Virus record (IMG/VR): IMGVR_UViG_3300028275_000027
Location: 1 to 42,415 of that record
DNA length: 42,415 nt
DNA from: a virus
Strand: one strand, 5' to 3'
A program made the position numbers and the translations under genes. How positions within the stretch are numbered: position 1 is the stretch's first letter; every line of letters begins with the position of its first letter. The notes under the pieces are model-generated. The model made no database searches. It had not been told where the DNA came from and worked only from the letters and a program-made list of their open reading frames with translations. Shown here in pieces: positions 14,565-27,500 of the stretch.

Positions 14565-15008
14565 ATGAGTGCAAATGCAAAATTATATGATAAAATCGTA
14601 CTAACCCCTAACCAACGCAGAGACTTAATTTCTCCAAAAACCTATAAAGGGTTTAGTACAGTTAGTCAAGAAACAGAAAATTTTTCTTTATACGATTTTC
14701 AGTTAATACAACAAGATTTACTAAATCATTTTCATGTTAGACAAGGCGAAAGACTAATGAATCCAACATTTGGAACCATTATCTGGGACTTATTATTTGA
14801 GCCGTTGACTGAAGAATTAAAAGAATTAATAACACAAAACGTAAACACTATTATAAATTATGATCCTAGAATTACAGCAAATCAAGTAATTGTAACACAG
14901 TATGAAACAGGAATTCAAATAGAATGTGTACTAACATATTTGCCCTATAACATACAACAAAGTATGCAATTTAGATTTGACCAAGCAAATGGGCTATTAA
15001 TAGGATAA
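14565..15008 (+). CDS. 25: Baseplate wedge protein gp25 (GPW/gp25 family)
   Basis: The 147-residue protein has the family core: DFQLIQQDLLNHFHVRQGER, then NPTFGTIIWDLLFEPL and a helix before INYDPRI. gp25 is the conserved wedge element that starts the sheath and joins gp6 and gp53. It lies two bases after gp5 and before gp6, the order seen in many contractile tails. The family was once called a lysozyme; that activity is not expected. Confidence 0.92.
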   Translation: MSANAKLYDKIVLTPNQRRDLISPKTYKGFSTVSQETENFSLYDFQLIQQDLLNHFHVRQGERLMNPTFGTIIWDLLFEPLTEELKELITQNVNTIINYDPRITANQVIVTQYETGIQIECVLTYLPYNIQQSMQFRFDQANGLLIG

Positions 15009-15029
15009 AGTACGCACATAATTTTATTC

Positions 15030-15037
15030 GATAAATA
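15030..15037 (+). promoter_or_regulatory. T4-type late promoter (GATAAATA) for gp6 and downstream genes
   Basis: GATAAATA lies 19 bases upstream of the gp6 ATG, in the only gap of more than 12 bases within the rightward tail block. AGGA at 15048-15051 is the ribosome-binding site. It gives gp6, the giant gene and the fibers their own late start. Confidence 0.65.
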
Positions 15038-15056
15038 TTGTTATATAGGATAAATC

Positions 15057-18000
15057 ATGACGGTTACAGCTAGACAAAACAAACTTTTAATATCAGAAGA
15101 CTGGAAGAAAATCTATCAGAGTTTCCGCAACGCAGACTTCCAAAGCTACGACTTTGAGAATCTGCGCCGCACAATGATTGATTATATTCGTCAAAATTAT
15201 CCTGAAGATTATAACGATTATATTGAGTCAAGTGAATACCTTGCCCTAATTGACCTTATTGCGTTCTTGGGCCAAAGCATAGCTTTCCGTGTTGATTTAA
15301 ATGCTCGTGATAACTTTTTAGAATTAGCAGAACGTCGTGAAAGTGTATTGCGTCTAGCACGTATGCTTTCTTATAATGCTAAACGAAATATATCTGCAAG
15401 CGGCCTATTAAAATTTACAACAATTAGCACTACAGAAAATGTTCTTGATAGCAATGGCCGCAATCTAGCAGGACAAATAGTTACTTGGAACGATCCAAGT
15501 AATGCTAACTGGTACGATCAATTTATTAAAGTAGTTAACGCTGCTTTACCTAAAACACAACAATTTGGAACCCCGGCAGATAGCGATACTATATACGGAA
15601 TTCCAACAGAGCAATATACATTCCAAAGCAATACTACAGGAATTCCTGTGTTTGGATTTACAAAAATTGTTGCTGGTCGTTCAATGGATTTTGAAGTAGT
15701 AAGTACAACCTTTAAGGGAAAAACATTTGTTTACGAAGAATCTCCTAAACAAGGAAACCCAGTAAGTTGTATTTTTAGAGACGATGGTCGAGGACAAGGT
15801 TCTGCTGGTTCAGGATTTTTTATGCGTTTTGTCCAAGGAACTCTTAACACAGGTTCTTTTTCAATAACTCAGCCTAGCAACAATCAGTCAATCGACATCG
15901 ACAGTCAAAATATTAATAATGATGATGTATGGTTATACAAGTTAGACACTTTAGGAAATGAAGTTGAAGAATGGACTAGCGTATCAAATTTTGAAGCCAA
16001 TAACATCATTTATAACAGTCTTAATAAAAGTATTAGAAACATTTACAGCATAATCACAAGAACTAACGACGCAATTAGTTTACAGTTTAGTGACGGAACT
16101 TTTGGTGATTTGCCATTAGGTACATTTAGAACTTACTACAGAGTAAGTAACGGTTTAACATATACTATTAATACACAAGATATTCGTAATGTAAGTGTTA
16201 GTATTCCTTATATTTCAAATGTAGGACAGCAAGAAACTTTAACAGTTACAATGAGTCTTGCATCAAGTGTGTCAAATGCAACTGGTGCAGAATCAAGTGA
16301 CGATGTTAAAGCAAATGCTCCTGCAACATATTATACACAAAACAGAATGATCACAGCTGAAGACTATAATATTAGTCCTCTTTCAGCCAGTACACAGGTT
16401 GCAAAAATTAAAGCAATTAATCGTACAAGTAGCGGTATTAGTAGATATTTTGATTTGTCAGACCCAACAGGAAAATACAGTTCAACAACCTTGTTTGCTG
16501 ACGACGGAATTCTTTATAAAGAAGAATTTAAAAATAGTTTTAGATTTTCTTATCAAAATAAAACCGACATTGAAGGTATTGTTGTTAACGACATTTTTGA
16601 CATTATAAAGAATGTAGATTTAAGAAATTTTTATTATGATAAATTCCTTAATTTTGTTTCAGGACTTGATGCTGTTTGGCAAAACGTTACTACTGATACA
16701 GGGTTTTCTTCTGGATACTTGATTTCTAAGACAGGTTCAACTATCTACAAAGTTGGAAGTTATACTTCTACAGATTTAAAATATTTTAAACCAGGCGCAC
16801 TAGTTAGGTTTACTGCACCAGACGGTTGGTATTTTGATGTATCAAATAACAATGAATTAAAATATGGAAGTTCATCAACACCAGGCTCCGCATTAGCAAT
16901 TTGGGCAGAAGTTGTTAGCGTTGTCGATGATGGTACTGCAGCCGGCGCAGGCGTGTTGAGTACAGGATTTGGTCCTATTACTTTTAACGTTAATGTTCCC
17001 TCAGGTATTAGCGGTTCAGGTGTAGCACCTGCAATTTCACAAATAATTCCAAAGTGGAGAACAGTAATCGATAGTAGTACTATTACTACAATGATTGATC
17101 TTATTTTTGCAAATAAACCATTTGGTCTACGATATGACGCTGTTAATCAAGTGTGGACTATTGTATTTGAATTAAATTTAGATAGTAAAAATGCGTTTAG
17201 TCTTGGCAAGCAAGGAGATCAAACAAATCTCCGTCAAGATGCAAGTTGGTTATTGTTGTTTACAACAGACAACGAATATTATACCGTTACTTCTCGTGGT
17301 CAACGTTATATTTTTGAAAGCGATGCTCAAACAAGATTCTATTTTGAATCAAGCAATAAAATATATGATAGCAAGTCAAATGCTGTTATTAAAGATTTGA
17401 TCAATATCTTAAGCGTTAATACAAAACCAGATTCAACTTTATCATTTACGTATGATCAAGCCTGGGATATTGTTGCAGAATTTAGAGGTATTGACGGATA
17501 CGTAGATACTAAAAAATTGATTGTTTCTTTTGCTGATACTGACAACAATGGTGTTGTTGACAACCCTGAATTATTTTTAAATATAGTAAACCCGCCGTCA
17601 ATAACAGAAACTTCTTCATCTATCCTTCAAACAAAATATATCGTTCAAGAAAAATATCTAATCAGCCAGGGACAAGAAGATTATAGATATTTTGACAATA
17701 GTTCTCAGACCGTTTTAATTAAAGCAAGTAAAAACTATGTTAGTTTTTCAGAAAAGGTAACAGGTCAATATTTTTATTTTATTGATACAGATACTGTAGT
17801 CAAATACAATGCATTGTTAGCCGATCCTTATATTCCAACATTAGACTATAAAGTATTTTTAGGAAGGGACGGGCTAAGATTCCAATACATTCATAACGCC
17901 GATTATGATAGTAGAATTGATCCAGGAGCAACTAATATTATTGATGTGTATTTGTTAACAAAAAGTTACGACACAAAATTTAGACAATGGCTATCAGGAG

Positions 18001-18560
18001 CAATCGTTAACAAGCCATTACCACCAAGTTCTAATGAACTATACGATTTAGTTTCAGGAAATTTAAATTTAATAAAATCAATAAGTGACGAAATAATCTA
18101 TCATCCTGCAAATTATAAAGTACTGTTTGGATCAAGCGCAACACCTGATTTACAAGCCAGTTTTAAAGTGATAAAAAACTTAAATCAAGTTGTATCAGAT
18201 AACGATATTAAAACACGTATTATTTCAGCAATGGAAGAATTTTTTGCATTAGAAAATTGGGATTTTGGCGACACGTTTTATTTTAGTGAATTATCAACTT
18301 ATGTCATGTCGCAGTTAGCACCTGATATTTCTAGTTTTGTTGTTGTACCAAGACTTAGTGGCCTTGGTTTTGGAAGTTTGTTTGAAATTAAATCTGCAAG
18401 CGATGAGCTATTTGTTAACGGTGCAACAGTTGATGATATTGAAATTACTACAGGAATTACATCATCGTCTATTAAATCTGTAGCAGGCACAACTATGCAA
18501 TCAAATACTACTTCACAACAAAATGTAACAAGTTCTTCGTACGGAGCAAACAATGGCTGA
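15057..18560 (+). CDS. 6: Baseplate wedge protein gp6 (baseplate J-like)
   Basis: This protein has 1167 residues, much longer than T4 gp6 (660). The N-terminus (RQNYPEDYNDYIESSEYLAL, then LIAFLGQSIAFRVDLNARDN) and the segment MITAEDYNISPLSASTQVAK near residue 430 are characteristic of gp6 in T4-like phages. The C-terminal region (VVSDNDIKTRIISAMEEFF, then WDFGDTFYFSELSTYVM) is the baseplate J-like core-bundle part. gp6 forms the inner wedge ring with gp25 and gp53 and drives baseplate opening. The extra length is mostly a beta-rich middle part at about 500-950. The stop overlaps the start of the giant gene by eight bases. Confidence 0.88.
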   Translation: MTVTARQNKLLISEDWKKIYQSFRNADFQSYDFENLRRTMIDYIRQNYPEDYNDYIESSEYLALIDLIAFLGQSIAFRVDLNARDNFLELAERRESVLRLARMLSYNAKRNISASGLLKFTTISTTENVLDSNGRNLAGQIVTWNDPSNANWYDQFIKVVNAALPKTQQFGTPADSDTIYGIPTEQYTFQSNTTGIPVFGFTKIVAGRSMDFEVVSTTFKGKTFVYEESPKQGNPVSCIFRDDGRGQGSAGSGFFMRFVQGTLNTGSFSITQPSNNQSIDIDSQNINNDDVWLYKLDTLGNEVEEWTSVSNFEANNIIYNSLNKSIRNIYSIITRTNDAISLQFSDGTFGDLPLGTFRTYYRVSNGLTYTINTQDIRNVSVSIPYISNVGQQETLTVTMSLASSVSNATGAESSDDVKANAPATYYTQNRMITAEDYNISPLSASTQVAKIKAINRTSSGISRYFDLSDPTGKYSSTTLFADDGILYKEEFKNSFRFSYQNKTDIEGIVVNDIFDIIKNVDLRNFYYDKFLNFVSGLDAVWQNVTTDTGFSSGYLISKTGSTIYKVGSYTSTDLKYFKPGALVRFTAPDGWYFDVSNNNELKYGSSSTPGSALAIWAEVVSVVDDGTAAGAGVLSTGFGPITFNVNVPSGISGSGVAPAISQIIPKWRTVIDSSTITTMIDLIFANKPFGLRYDAVNQVWTIVFELNLDSKNAFSLGKQGDQTNLRQDASWLLLFTTDNEYYTVTSRGQRYIFESDAQTRFYFESSNKIYDSKSNAVIKDLINILSVNTKPDSTLSFTYDQAWDIVAEFRGIDGYVDTKKLIVSFADTDNNGVVDNPELFLNIVNPPSITETSSSILQTKYIVQEKYLISQGQEDYRYFDNSSQTVLIKASKNYVSFSEKVTGQYFYFIDTDTVVKYNALLADPYIPTLDYKVFLGRDGLRFQYIHNADYDSRIDPGATNIIDVYLLTKSYDTKFRQWLSGAIVNKPLPPSSNELYDLVSGNLNLIKSISDEIIYHPANYKVLFGSSATPDLQASFKVIKNLNQVVSDNDIKTRIISAMEEFFALENWDFGDTFYFSELSTYVMSQLAPDISSFVVVPRLSGLGFGSLFEIKSASDELFVNGATVDDIEITTGITSSSIKSVAGTTMQSNTTSQQNVTSSSYGANNG

Positions 18561-21500
18561 TAATACAAATCCAAACGGCGGAAAAACATCTAGTGCGGAA
18601 CTATTACCTAAATATTATCGAACAGATGCAAATAAAAAGTTCTTACAAGCTACTGTTGATCAATTAATACAGCCCGGAACAGTAAAGAAAGTAAACGGAT
18701 ACGTTGGCAGAAAAAATTCTAAATCTACCACAGGAGAAGATATTTTTGTCCAAGCACCAACTAATAATAGACAAAATTATCAATTAGAACCAGGGTTAGT
18801 TATTAAAGATTCTCTTGATAACACCACTTTCTTTAAAGATTATCAGGACTATATAAATCAGCTTAATGTTTTTGGCGCAAATGTCAAGAATCATCAACGA
18901 CTAAATGAACAAGAGTTTTATAGTTGGGATCCTCATATTGACTGGGATAAATTTGTAAACTTTCAACAGTACTATTGGTTGCCTTATGGTCCTGATGTAA
19001 TTAAGATTTTAGGCATTCAAGAAAACGTTACAAGTACATACAGAGTTGAAATTAAAACTGAAGCAGATAATAATACTTACGTATTTTATCCCAACGGCCT
19101 AGTTGAAAACCCAAGTATTAGATTGTATAGAGGACAAACATATCGTTTTGAAATTAACAGTCCTGGAAATCCGTTTTCAATTAAAACTGCAAGAACAACA
19201 GGATCAGCTAACAGATATGAAATATCAAACGTCAGCGGCCACGCAGTCGAACAAGGTGTTATTGAATTTGTTGTGCCAACAAATTCTCCAGATTTGTTGT
19301 ATTATGTAAGCGAATCAGATGCTGACCTTGGAGGTGTATTTGAAATACTTTCGGTAGATGAAAATTCGTTTTTAGATTTAACAACTGACATCATTGGGAA
19401 AAAGACATTCACACTACCTAACGGAACACCGTTGAGCAATGGGATGAAAGTATCTTTTGTTGGTACTGTTATTCCTGAAGAATATAAAACAGGACAATAT
19501 TACGTTGAAGGCGTAGGAGAATCTATTACACTTGTTCCTGAATCGAGATTAGAACTAATTAGCCCGTATACAACTCCAGAAGCAGTATTGTTTGATAGTG
19601 ACCCTTTTGATACATTACCATTTGGTGACTCAACCTCATTTTCTGGTAAACAAGATTACATTGTAATTAATCGACGAAGCGCAGATTATAATTCATGGAC
19701 TAGACATAACAGATGGTTCCACAAGAGTGTTATTGAAGCCAGTGCGGCATACAATGGAAAAGTAGCAGACATAGACCAATCTGCACGAGCCGTGAGACCT
19801 ATTATAGAATTTGAACCAGACTTAAAACTTTTTAATTTTGGAACTCGTTCTATTGTTGACGTTGATTTAATTGACACATACACTACAGATGTATTTTCAA
19901 AAATTGAAGGTCAATTAGGTTATAACATTGACGGAATTCCGGTAGCACAAGGACAACGAATTTTATTCCCAGCAGACACTGATATTCGTGTTAAAAATAA
20001 AATTTATAAAGTTGAATTTTTACTTCTTGATGGTGAAAGAAGAATTCACTTAGTAGAGCAAACACTTCCAGAAATTAATGATTGTGTTCTAATACGCCAA
20101 GGAATAGATAATCAAGGGTTATCTTATTGGTATGATGGTAGCACTTGGAATAAAGCCCAACAAAAAATCAGTTTAAATCAAGCACCATTATTTGATATTT
20201 TTGATAGCGGAAAAAATAGTTTTGGAGATAGAACTGTTTATGACGGATCAACTTTTGAAGGAACTAAATTATTTTCATATAAAATTGGTTCTGGTGCAAC
20301 AGATTTAAATTTAGGATTTGCACTTTCTTATAAGAATATTGATAACATTGGTGATATTGTTTTTAATTTTAATATTTCATCAGATACATTCCAATACAAA
20401 AATGTATCGTACGTTATCGACAAAAAAATTAACGCAGGCTTTTTATTAAAAACTTTACCAAACGGACAAACAAAATTTGTAAACGGTTGGCAAGTTTCGC
20501 AGGTAGCTGACGTTCAACCTGCTATCCGAATCTATAAAGACTCTAATAAAGTTAATAACTTTGATATTGATCTTTTTGATAATATTAATGATCTTGCTGA
20601 CTTGCATGTACGAGTGTACGTTAACGGTAAACGATTAGATAAGACACACTGGTCTGTAGTAGATGGTACATACTACAAAAAAATTGTTTTAGAAACTGAT
20701 ATTAAAACTACTGACATTTTAACAATCAAGGCTTTTGCAAAACAACCTATTAATGATAACGGATTCTACGAAATGCCAATAGGCTTTCAGAACAATCCGT
20801 TAAATGAAGATATCGTTGATTTTACTCTAGGAGAAATTTCTTCTCATCTTGATTCTATTGTTGATAATATTCAAGACGAATTTGTTGGTTTATTTCCAGG
20901 ACCTAGTAACATTCGAGATTTAGGAAATATCACACGCTACGGTACAAGATTTGTTCAGCATAGCGGCCCTATAAGTTTAGCTGCTTATCATTTAACATCT
21001 CAGAATAACAATATTATTCGAGCAATTGAAGCTAGTCAAAATGATTACATTAGATTTAAAAGAAATTTCATTATTATAGCTGAGAAGCTTGGTGTTGATT
21101 CTGATCCTGTTCGACAAGTGAATTTAATCTTGCAAGAAATTGCCAAAGATAAACCAAAGACTTCCCCTTACTATTTCAGCGACATGGTTCCATTTTCAGG
21201 AAGCGTTCGTTCTGACTTAAAGGTATTTGACTACAGAATTAAAACATATCCGTTAACTAATACGTTTGATTCTACAGTACTGTCTAGTAAAGCTGTTTTA
21301 GTTTATTTGAACGGCGAACAACTATTACTTGGAAAAGATTATACATTTAATGATCAAGGATTTGTAGTTATTTCTGCTAATTTAGAAAATAATGATAACA
21401 TAACAATTTACGAATTTGAAAATACTAACGGATGTTTTGTTCCTGCAACACCGACTAAATTAGGCATATGGCCAAAATACGAACCAAAAATTTATCTTGA

Positions 21501-24500
21501 TACAAGTTTAGTTACTCCAAGATTAATGATACAAGGACACGACGGAAGTCAAATTTTAGCCTACGGTGATTTTAGAGATGATTTAATTCTTGAATTAGAA
21601 AAAAGAATTTATAATAATATTAAGATTTCTTATGACACTGAAATTTTTGATATAAACGATTATTTGCCTAGCTACAACAGAAATACTTCTTATTCTCTAA
21701 CAGAATTTAACGAAGTATTATCTGTTCATTTTTACAGTTGGGCTAATTTAATTGAACAAGATTTTACAAAACAAATAAATTACGATAACGCAGATTCGAG
21801 AACTTATAATTATCGTGATATGTCAACTCCTGACGGTATAAGTCCTCTTCCTGGATATTGGAAGGGAATTCACAGATGGATGTTAGGTACTGATCGACCA
21901 AATATTTGTCCTTGGGAAATGTTAGGGTTCAGCGAAGAACCAGTGTGGTGGCAACAGGTTTATGGACCAGCTCCATATACTAGCAATAATTTAATTCTGT
22001 GGGATGATTTAGCTAAAGGTATTGTGAGAGAACCAAACAAACCGTTAGTGCAAAATACAAAATATATTCGTCCTTATATTGAAGGACATATCCCTGTAAA
22101 TGAAAATGGTGAGTTAATAAGCCCTCTTGAATCAGGTCTTGCGACAGGTGTTATTACAAATTCAACAGCAGGCGATTTTGTGTTTGGAGATGTTAGTCCG
22201 GTTGAAAGTGCATGGAGAAGAAGCAGTCATTATCCGTATAGTGTGCTAATTACTTTGTTGTTAACAAACCCTGCTAAAATATTTGGTTTATTACTTGATA
22301 GATCTAGAATTGTTAGAGATTTATCAGGTCAACTTGTTTACAAAGATACTGAGCTTAGAATTAAACCTGCAAACATATTATTACCAAGCATTTATTCTAG
22401 TACAACTAGTGTTAGAACAAGCGGTATTATTAATTTTATTGTTGACTATATTCAAAGCGATAATTTAAAATCTTACGATCAGTATGTGTACGATTTAAAT
22501 AATTTACAAATTAAGTTATCATATCGTATTGGCGGATTTACAAGTAAAGAAAAATTTAAATTGTTACTTGATAGTAAAACACCATTAACAACTGGTAGTG
22601 TATTTGTTCCTCAAGAAGATTACGATATCGTCCTTAACAGCTCTACACCGATTAAAAAAATTACTTATAGTGGAGTAATAATTACTAAATTAGCTGACGG
22701 ATTTATTGTTAAGGGTTACAATAAAACACAGCCTTATTTTAAATATTATTCATTTACAAAAACTGGAATATTAATTAATGTCGGTGGTATTTCAGAAAGC
22801 TATACTAATTGGACTACAAATTCGCAATACTCCGCAGGCAAAGTAGTTGCATTTAATAACAGATATTATAGAGTAAAAACTCTACATACTACTGATACAG
22901 CATTCAATCCAGTGTATTATACTGCCTTGCCTACTCTTCCAATTATTGGTGGACGAGATGCTTATTTTAGACAAGATTGGGATAGAACCGAAGAACTAGT
23001 AGTACCATACGGAACAAAATTCAAAACTATACAAGACGTGGTTGACTTCTTATTGGGATACGGGGAGTACCTAAAAGATCAAGGATTTATTTTCGATAAT
23101 TTTAATCCTGCATTAGGAGCTATCACTAATTGGGAAACTAGTGCAAAAGAATTTTTATTCTGGACTACACAAAATTGGAGTACAGGTGAAGACAAGTGGG
23201 TTGACTGGACAGCTAATCAACCCGTAGCACTTGGCGAAATTGTTAGATATAACGGTGATTACTACAGAGCAATAAATTCTTTAGAACCTGCTTCTGTGTT
23301 TAATACTGACGATTATGTAAAATTAGACGGTTTAAGTTCAATAGGAAGTAGTGTAATTAGTTTAAGTCCTGCTGCATCTAACTTAACATTTACATCTCCA
23401 TTGGCAGTTGTCGATGATATTAGAAATCCGTTTAACGGATACGAAATATTCAAAGTTGATGGATCACCAATTCCTCCAACTTTCTTAAACAATTACAGAG
23501 ATGAAAATGCTGTTAGTTATACACCGCTTCAAGACGGAATATATGGAGCAGTATTTTATCTAGTGCAAAAAGAACAAGTTGTGATTTTAAAGAATTCTAC
23601 CTTGTTTAACGATACAATTTACAGTCCTACTAGTGGTTTTAGACAAGAACGTATTAAAATTGCCGGATATGTAAGCAGTAACTGGAAAGGCAATTTCAAT
23701 GTTCCAGGATTTATTTTTGACCAGGCGACAATCCAAGAATGGGAAGCATGGAAAGACTATTCTCTTGGAGATATTGTTAAGTACAAACAATTCTATTATA
23801 CAGCCAAAGAATTTATTTCAGGAGATGGTTCTTTTGTCTCTAGCCAATGGATGAAGTTAGATAGCAAGCCATCGTCTCAGCTATTACCTAACTGGTCTTA
23901 TAAAGCAAGTCAGTTTTCTGATTTTTATAGTTTAGACAGCGATAATTTTGATGCTAGTCAGCAAGCCGTTGCTCAACACTTAATTGGTTATCAAAAGCGA
24001 CAATACCTATCTAATATCATTCAAGATGATGTTAGCGAGTTCAAATTCTATCAAGGCATGATTGTTGAAAAAGGAACAAAAAATGTCCTTAACAAATTAT
24101 TTGATGTATTAAGTGCTGATGGACAAGAAAGTGTAAAATTCTTCGAAGAATGGGCAGTTCGTGTTGGACAATACGGAGCAAGCGGTTCGTTTGAAAATAT
24201 TGAATTTATTGTCGACGAACAATACGTAAAAAATAACCCTCAAGGATTTGAATTAGTTAAAGAGCATGACGATTCTGTAGTTGATTTTATATTACGACAA
24301 ACGCCAAACGATGTATACTTAAAACCAATAGGGTATAATAGTAATCCTTGGCCTATCTCGTCTAATAAAAATCTATATCTAAGAACACCAGGATATGTTA
24401 GATCAGGCGACGTAAAACTTACTTTAAAAACATTTGAAGAAATTTTAACACAAGACATAACTTCTTTTGTAGAAGGAAATTGTGTTTGGGTTGGCTTTGA

Positions 24501-27500
24501 AGGCCGTGAATGGAACGTGTACAAATATACACGTTTTAATTCAACTGTCTTGAATATAGAATATAAACAAAATAAGTTAATTTTAACTTTAGCAGACGAT
24601 GTTCTTATTGATTTAGGAACTTATCTTGGTATTGATCAAGCATTTGCTTATAACGGATTTTATAAAATAGATTCGATCCAAGGTCGTGTAATAACTCTTG
24701 CGGCAATCTTAACAGATCAACCAAAGGTATTTGCAGAACAAGACAGAGTTGTTCTAAGTTATTTTACGTCAGTTCGTTCTGCATCTATGGATGAATCTGA
24801 CAAGACGATAAGTTTTCCAATTAACGATAATGATTTAATTTGGACAGACGACTCTGGAGACGGAAAGTGGGCTGTTTGGCAACACCAGAACATTTATTCT
24901 AAAAACGAAATAGTTAATACTGCTCCAAGTAATGGTCTATTTTACGGAAGGCAGTTGCTATTAAATCCTCCAAGTACAATTAGTATTATAACAACCAATC
25001 AGGGAGACGCGATTGTCTATGACAAAGCCGGGCCGTATGCACCTTGGTTACAACGTCAAACAATAACAGCACCATTTATTTCAACATCAACCGGATTTGG
25101 TTATTCAGATACTGCGGATTCTTTAACAGGAGATGTTATTGCAATTTCAGCAGATAGTACTTGGTTTGCTTCAGCAACACCGCTTGCGTCAAGCGTTTGC
25201 AGCAAATATGTAGGTGTTTGGGATTCATCAACAACGTATTCTGTTGGACAAATTGTAATTCATAATTCTGTCCCGTATGTTTCAGTATCATCGTCTACTA
25301 ATAAAAATCCTGAAACGATATCAAATTCTTATCTTGGTATGTCGGGGACTGCGTTGACTGGTGCAGGTGTTGGTGCAACATTTAACATAACTACAAACAA
25401 AGCTAATTATTCAGCTACTATTGTTTCACCAGGAGACAGTTATGCCGCAGGAGATACAATAAGAATTTTAGGAGCATCGTTAGGCGGTTCCGCTCCTACT
25501 AATAACCTTATTATCAAAGTAACATCAATTGCCGGTGGCGCCTTATCTGGACCAATCGCTGCTATTACCGTTTCGGGTAATGCAAAAACATATTGGAAAC
25601 CAATTGCTTATATTCCAGTTGATGCTACTGGATCTAATTCTAATCTAGATAATCAAGGTGTTGTTTCAATTTATAAGAAAGATAACAACAATATATTTTC
25701 TTTAGTGGCAACAATATTAAGTCCACTACCAAGTAACAATCAACAATTTGGTACAAGTTTAGTATTTGCTGATAATACATTATTTGTTGGTGCAAATGGA
25801 CATAACAATAATACAGGTATTGTATATAGACTTGATTACAAAACAGTTGTTGAAGTTAGCACTTCATATAATCCAACAGGAAGTGCAGGAACAACAGTAG
25901 TATTGACAAGTACAGCAGGTATTGAAGAAGGAATGTACTTGAGCGGAACTGGATTTACTAGCGGACAATATGTAGCTCAAGTTAATCAAGCATCTAATTC
26001 AATTATTATTAGTGCAGAACCTGATGCAACACCGTCTGGTAAAATTGAATTTACAACTACAGATTGGCGATACAACTTAGACAATATTTTAGAAATTCCA
26101 TCATTACCTGCATTTAGCAAATATGGATCTGTATTGTCTATTAGCTCAGATAATAATACGTTATTAGTTAGTACAGTTGGCGTTGATCGTCCAATACAAG
26201 ATCCTCCAGTTCCTGGAACAGTATTTGTTTATAAGAAAAATCTTAATGATTATAACTTAGCTCAAACAATTGATAGCGATGAATTTGGATTTGGAACAAG
26301 TTTAACAGTTTCTAATTCCGGAGAATATATTGCAATTTCATCAATACTTGCAGATGGAACTAGATTAGACCAAGGAAAAGTTTATGTTTATAAAAATGTA
26401 AATGATTCTTATCAATTCTATCAAGATCTGTACAATGTTAAACCAGAGGTTGCAGGATTCTTTGGAACTAAGATTTCATTTATGAACAACTACGAAACAT
26501 TAGTTGTTTTTAACAAAGGATCGGATAATGTTTTAAAAACAAAATTTGATTTAGGTGCAACAACGTTTGATAATAATTTGACCAGAATATATGATTTAAT
26601 CGAAGATGGCGGAAGGATCGACATATACGATCGATATGCATCTAATTGGGTATATAGCGAAAGTTTAGAAAATACTGACGATTTATTATCTGGATACAGC
26701 ATTGGTTTAGCAGTAGGTTCTAATCAGGTAATTGTTGGATCGCCTAATGCGTTAGACCAAGGATACAAATCTGGTAAAGTTTACGAGTATAGAAAATCGA
26801 TAGGTAAGTTTAGTTGGTCAATCTATAGAAAACAAAATGACCGTGTAGACATTGACAAAATTAAAAGAGCATTTTTATACAACAAAGCAACTAATAAACT
26901 TGTATCGTACTTAGATATTATTGATTCAACTCAAGGAAAAATTCCAGGTATTGCTGATCAAGAAATAAGATTTAAAACATTCTATGATCCTGCTGTGTAT
27001 AGTGTAGGAGATAGTACAGTTAATGTTGACGATGGTATGGCCTGGACTAAACAGTATGTTGGTACACTATGGTGGGACTTAAGAACTGCTAAATTCTTAG
27101 ACAGTCATGATACAGATTTAGTTTATAGAAACAGTACTTGGAATACTATTTTCCCAGGAGCAAGTATTGATATCTACGAGTGGGTTGAAACAAAATACAC
27201 ACCTGAAAAATGGAATAGTTTAGCAGATACAGAAGAAGGTGTTACTGCCGGAATAAGCGGAACAAGTCTGTACGGAAATGATGTATATTCATTAGTTAGA
27301 AAATATGACAGCGTAGCTAAGAGCTTTAAAAATACATATTATTTCTGGGTTAAAAATAAAAAAACAGTACCTAATGTTCTAGGACGTTTAATTTCAGCCA
27401 GCGATGTATCAACATTGATTGAAAATCCTCGCGGATACGGATACAAATACATTGCGTTAACTAGTTCAAATTCTTTCAGTCTTGTAAATGTAAAACCTCT

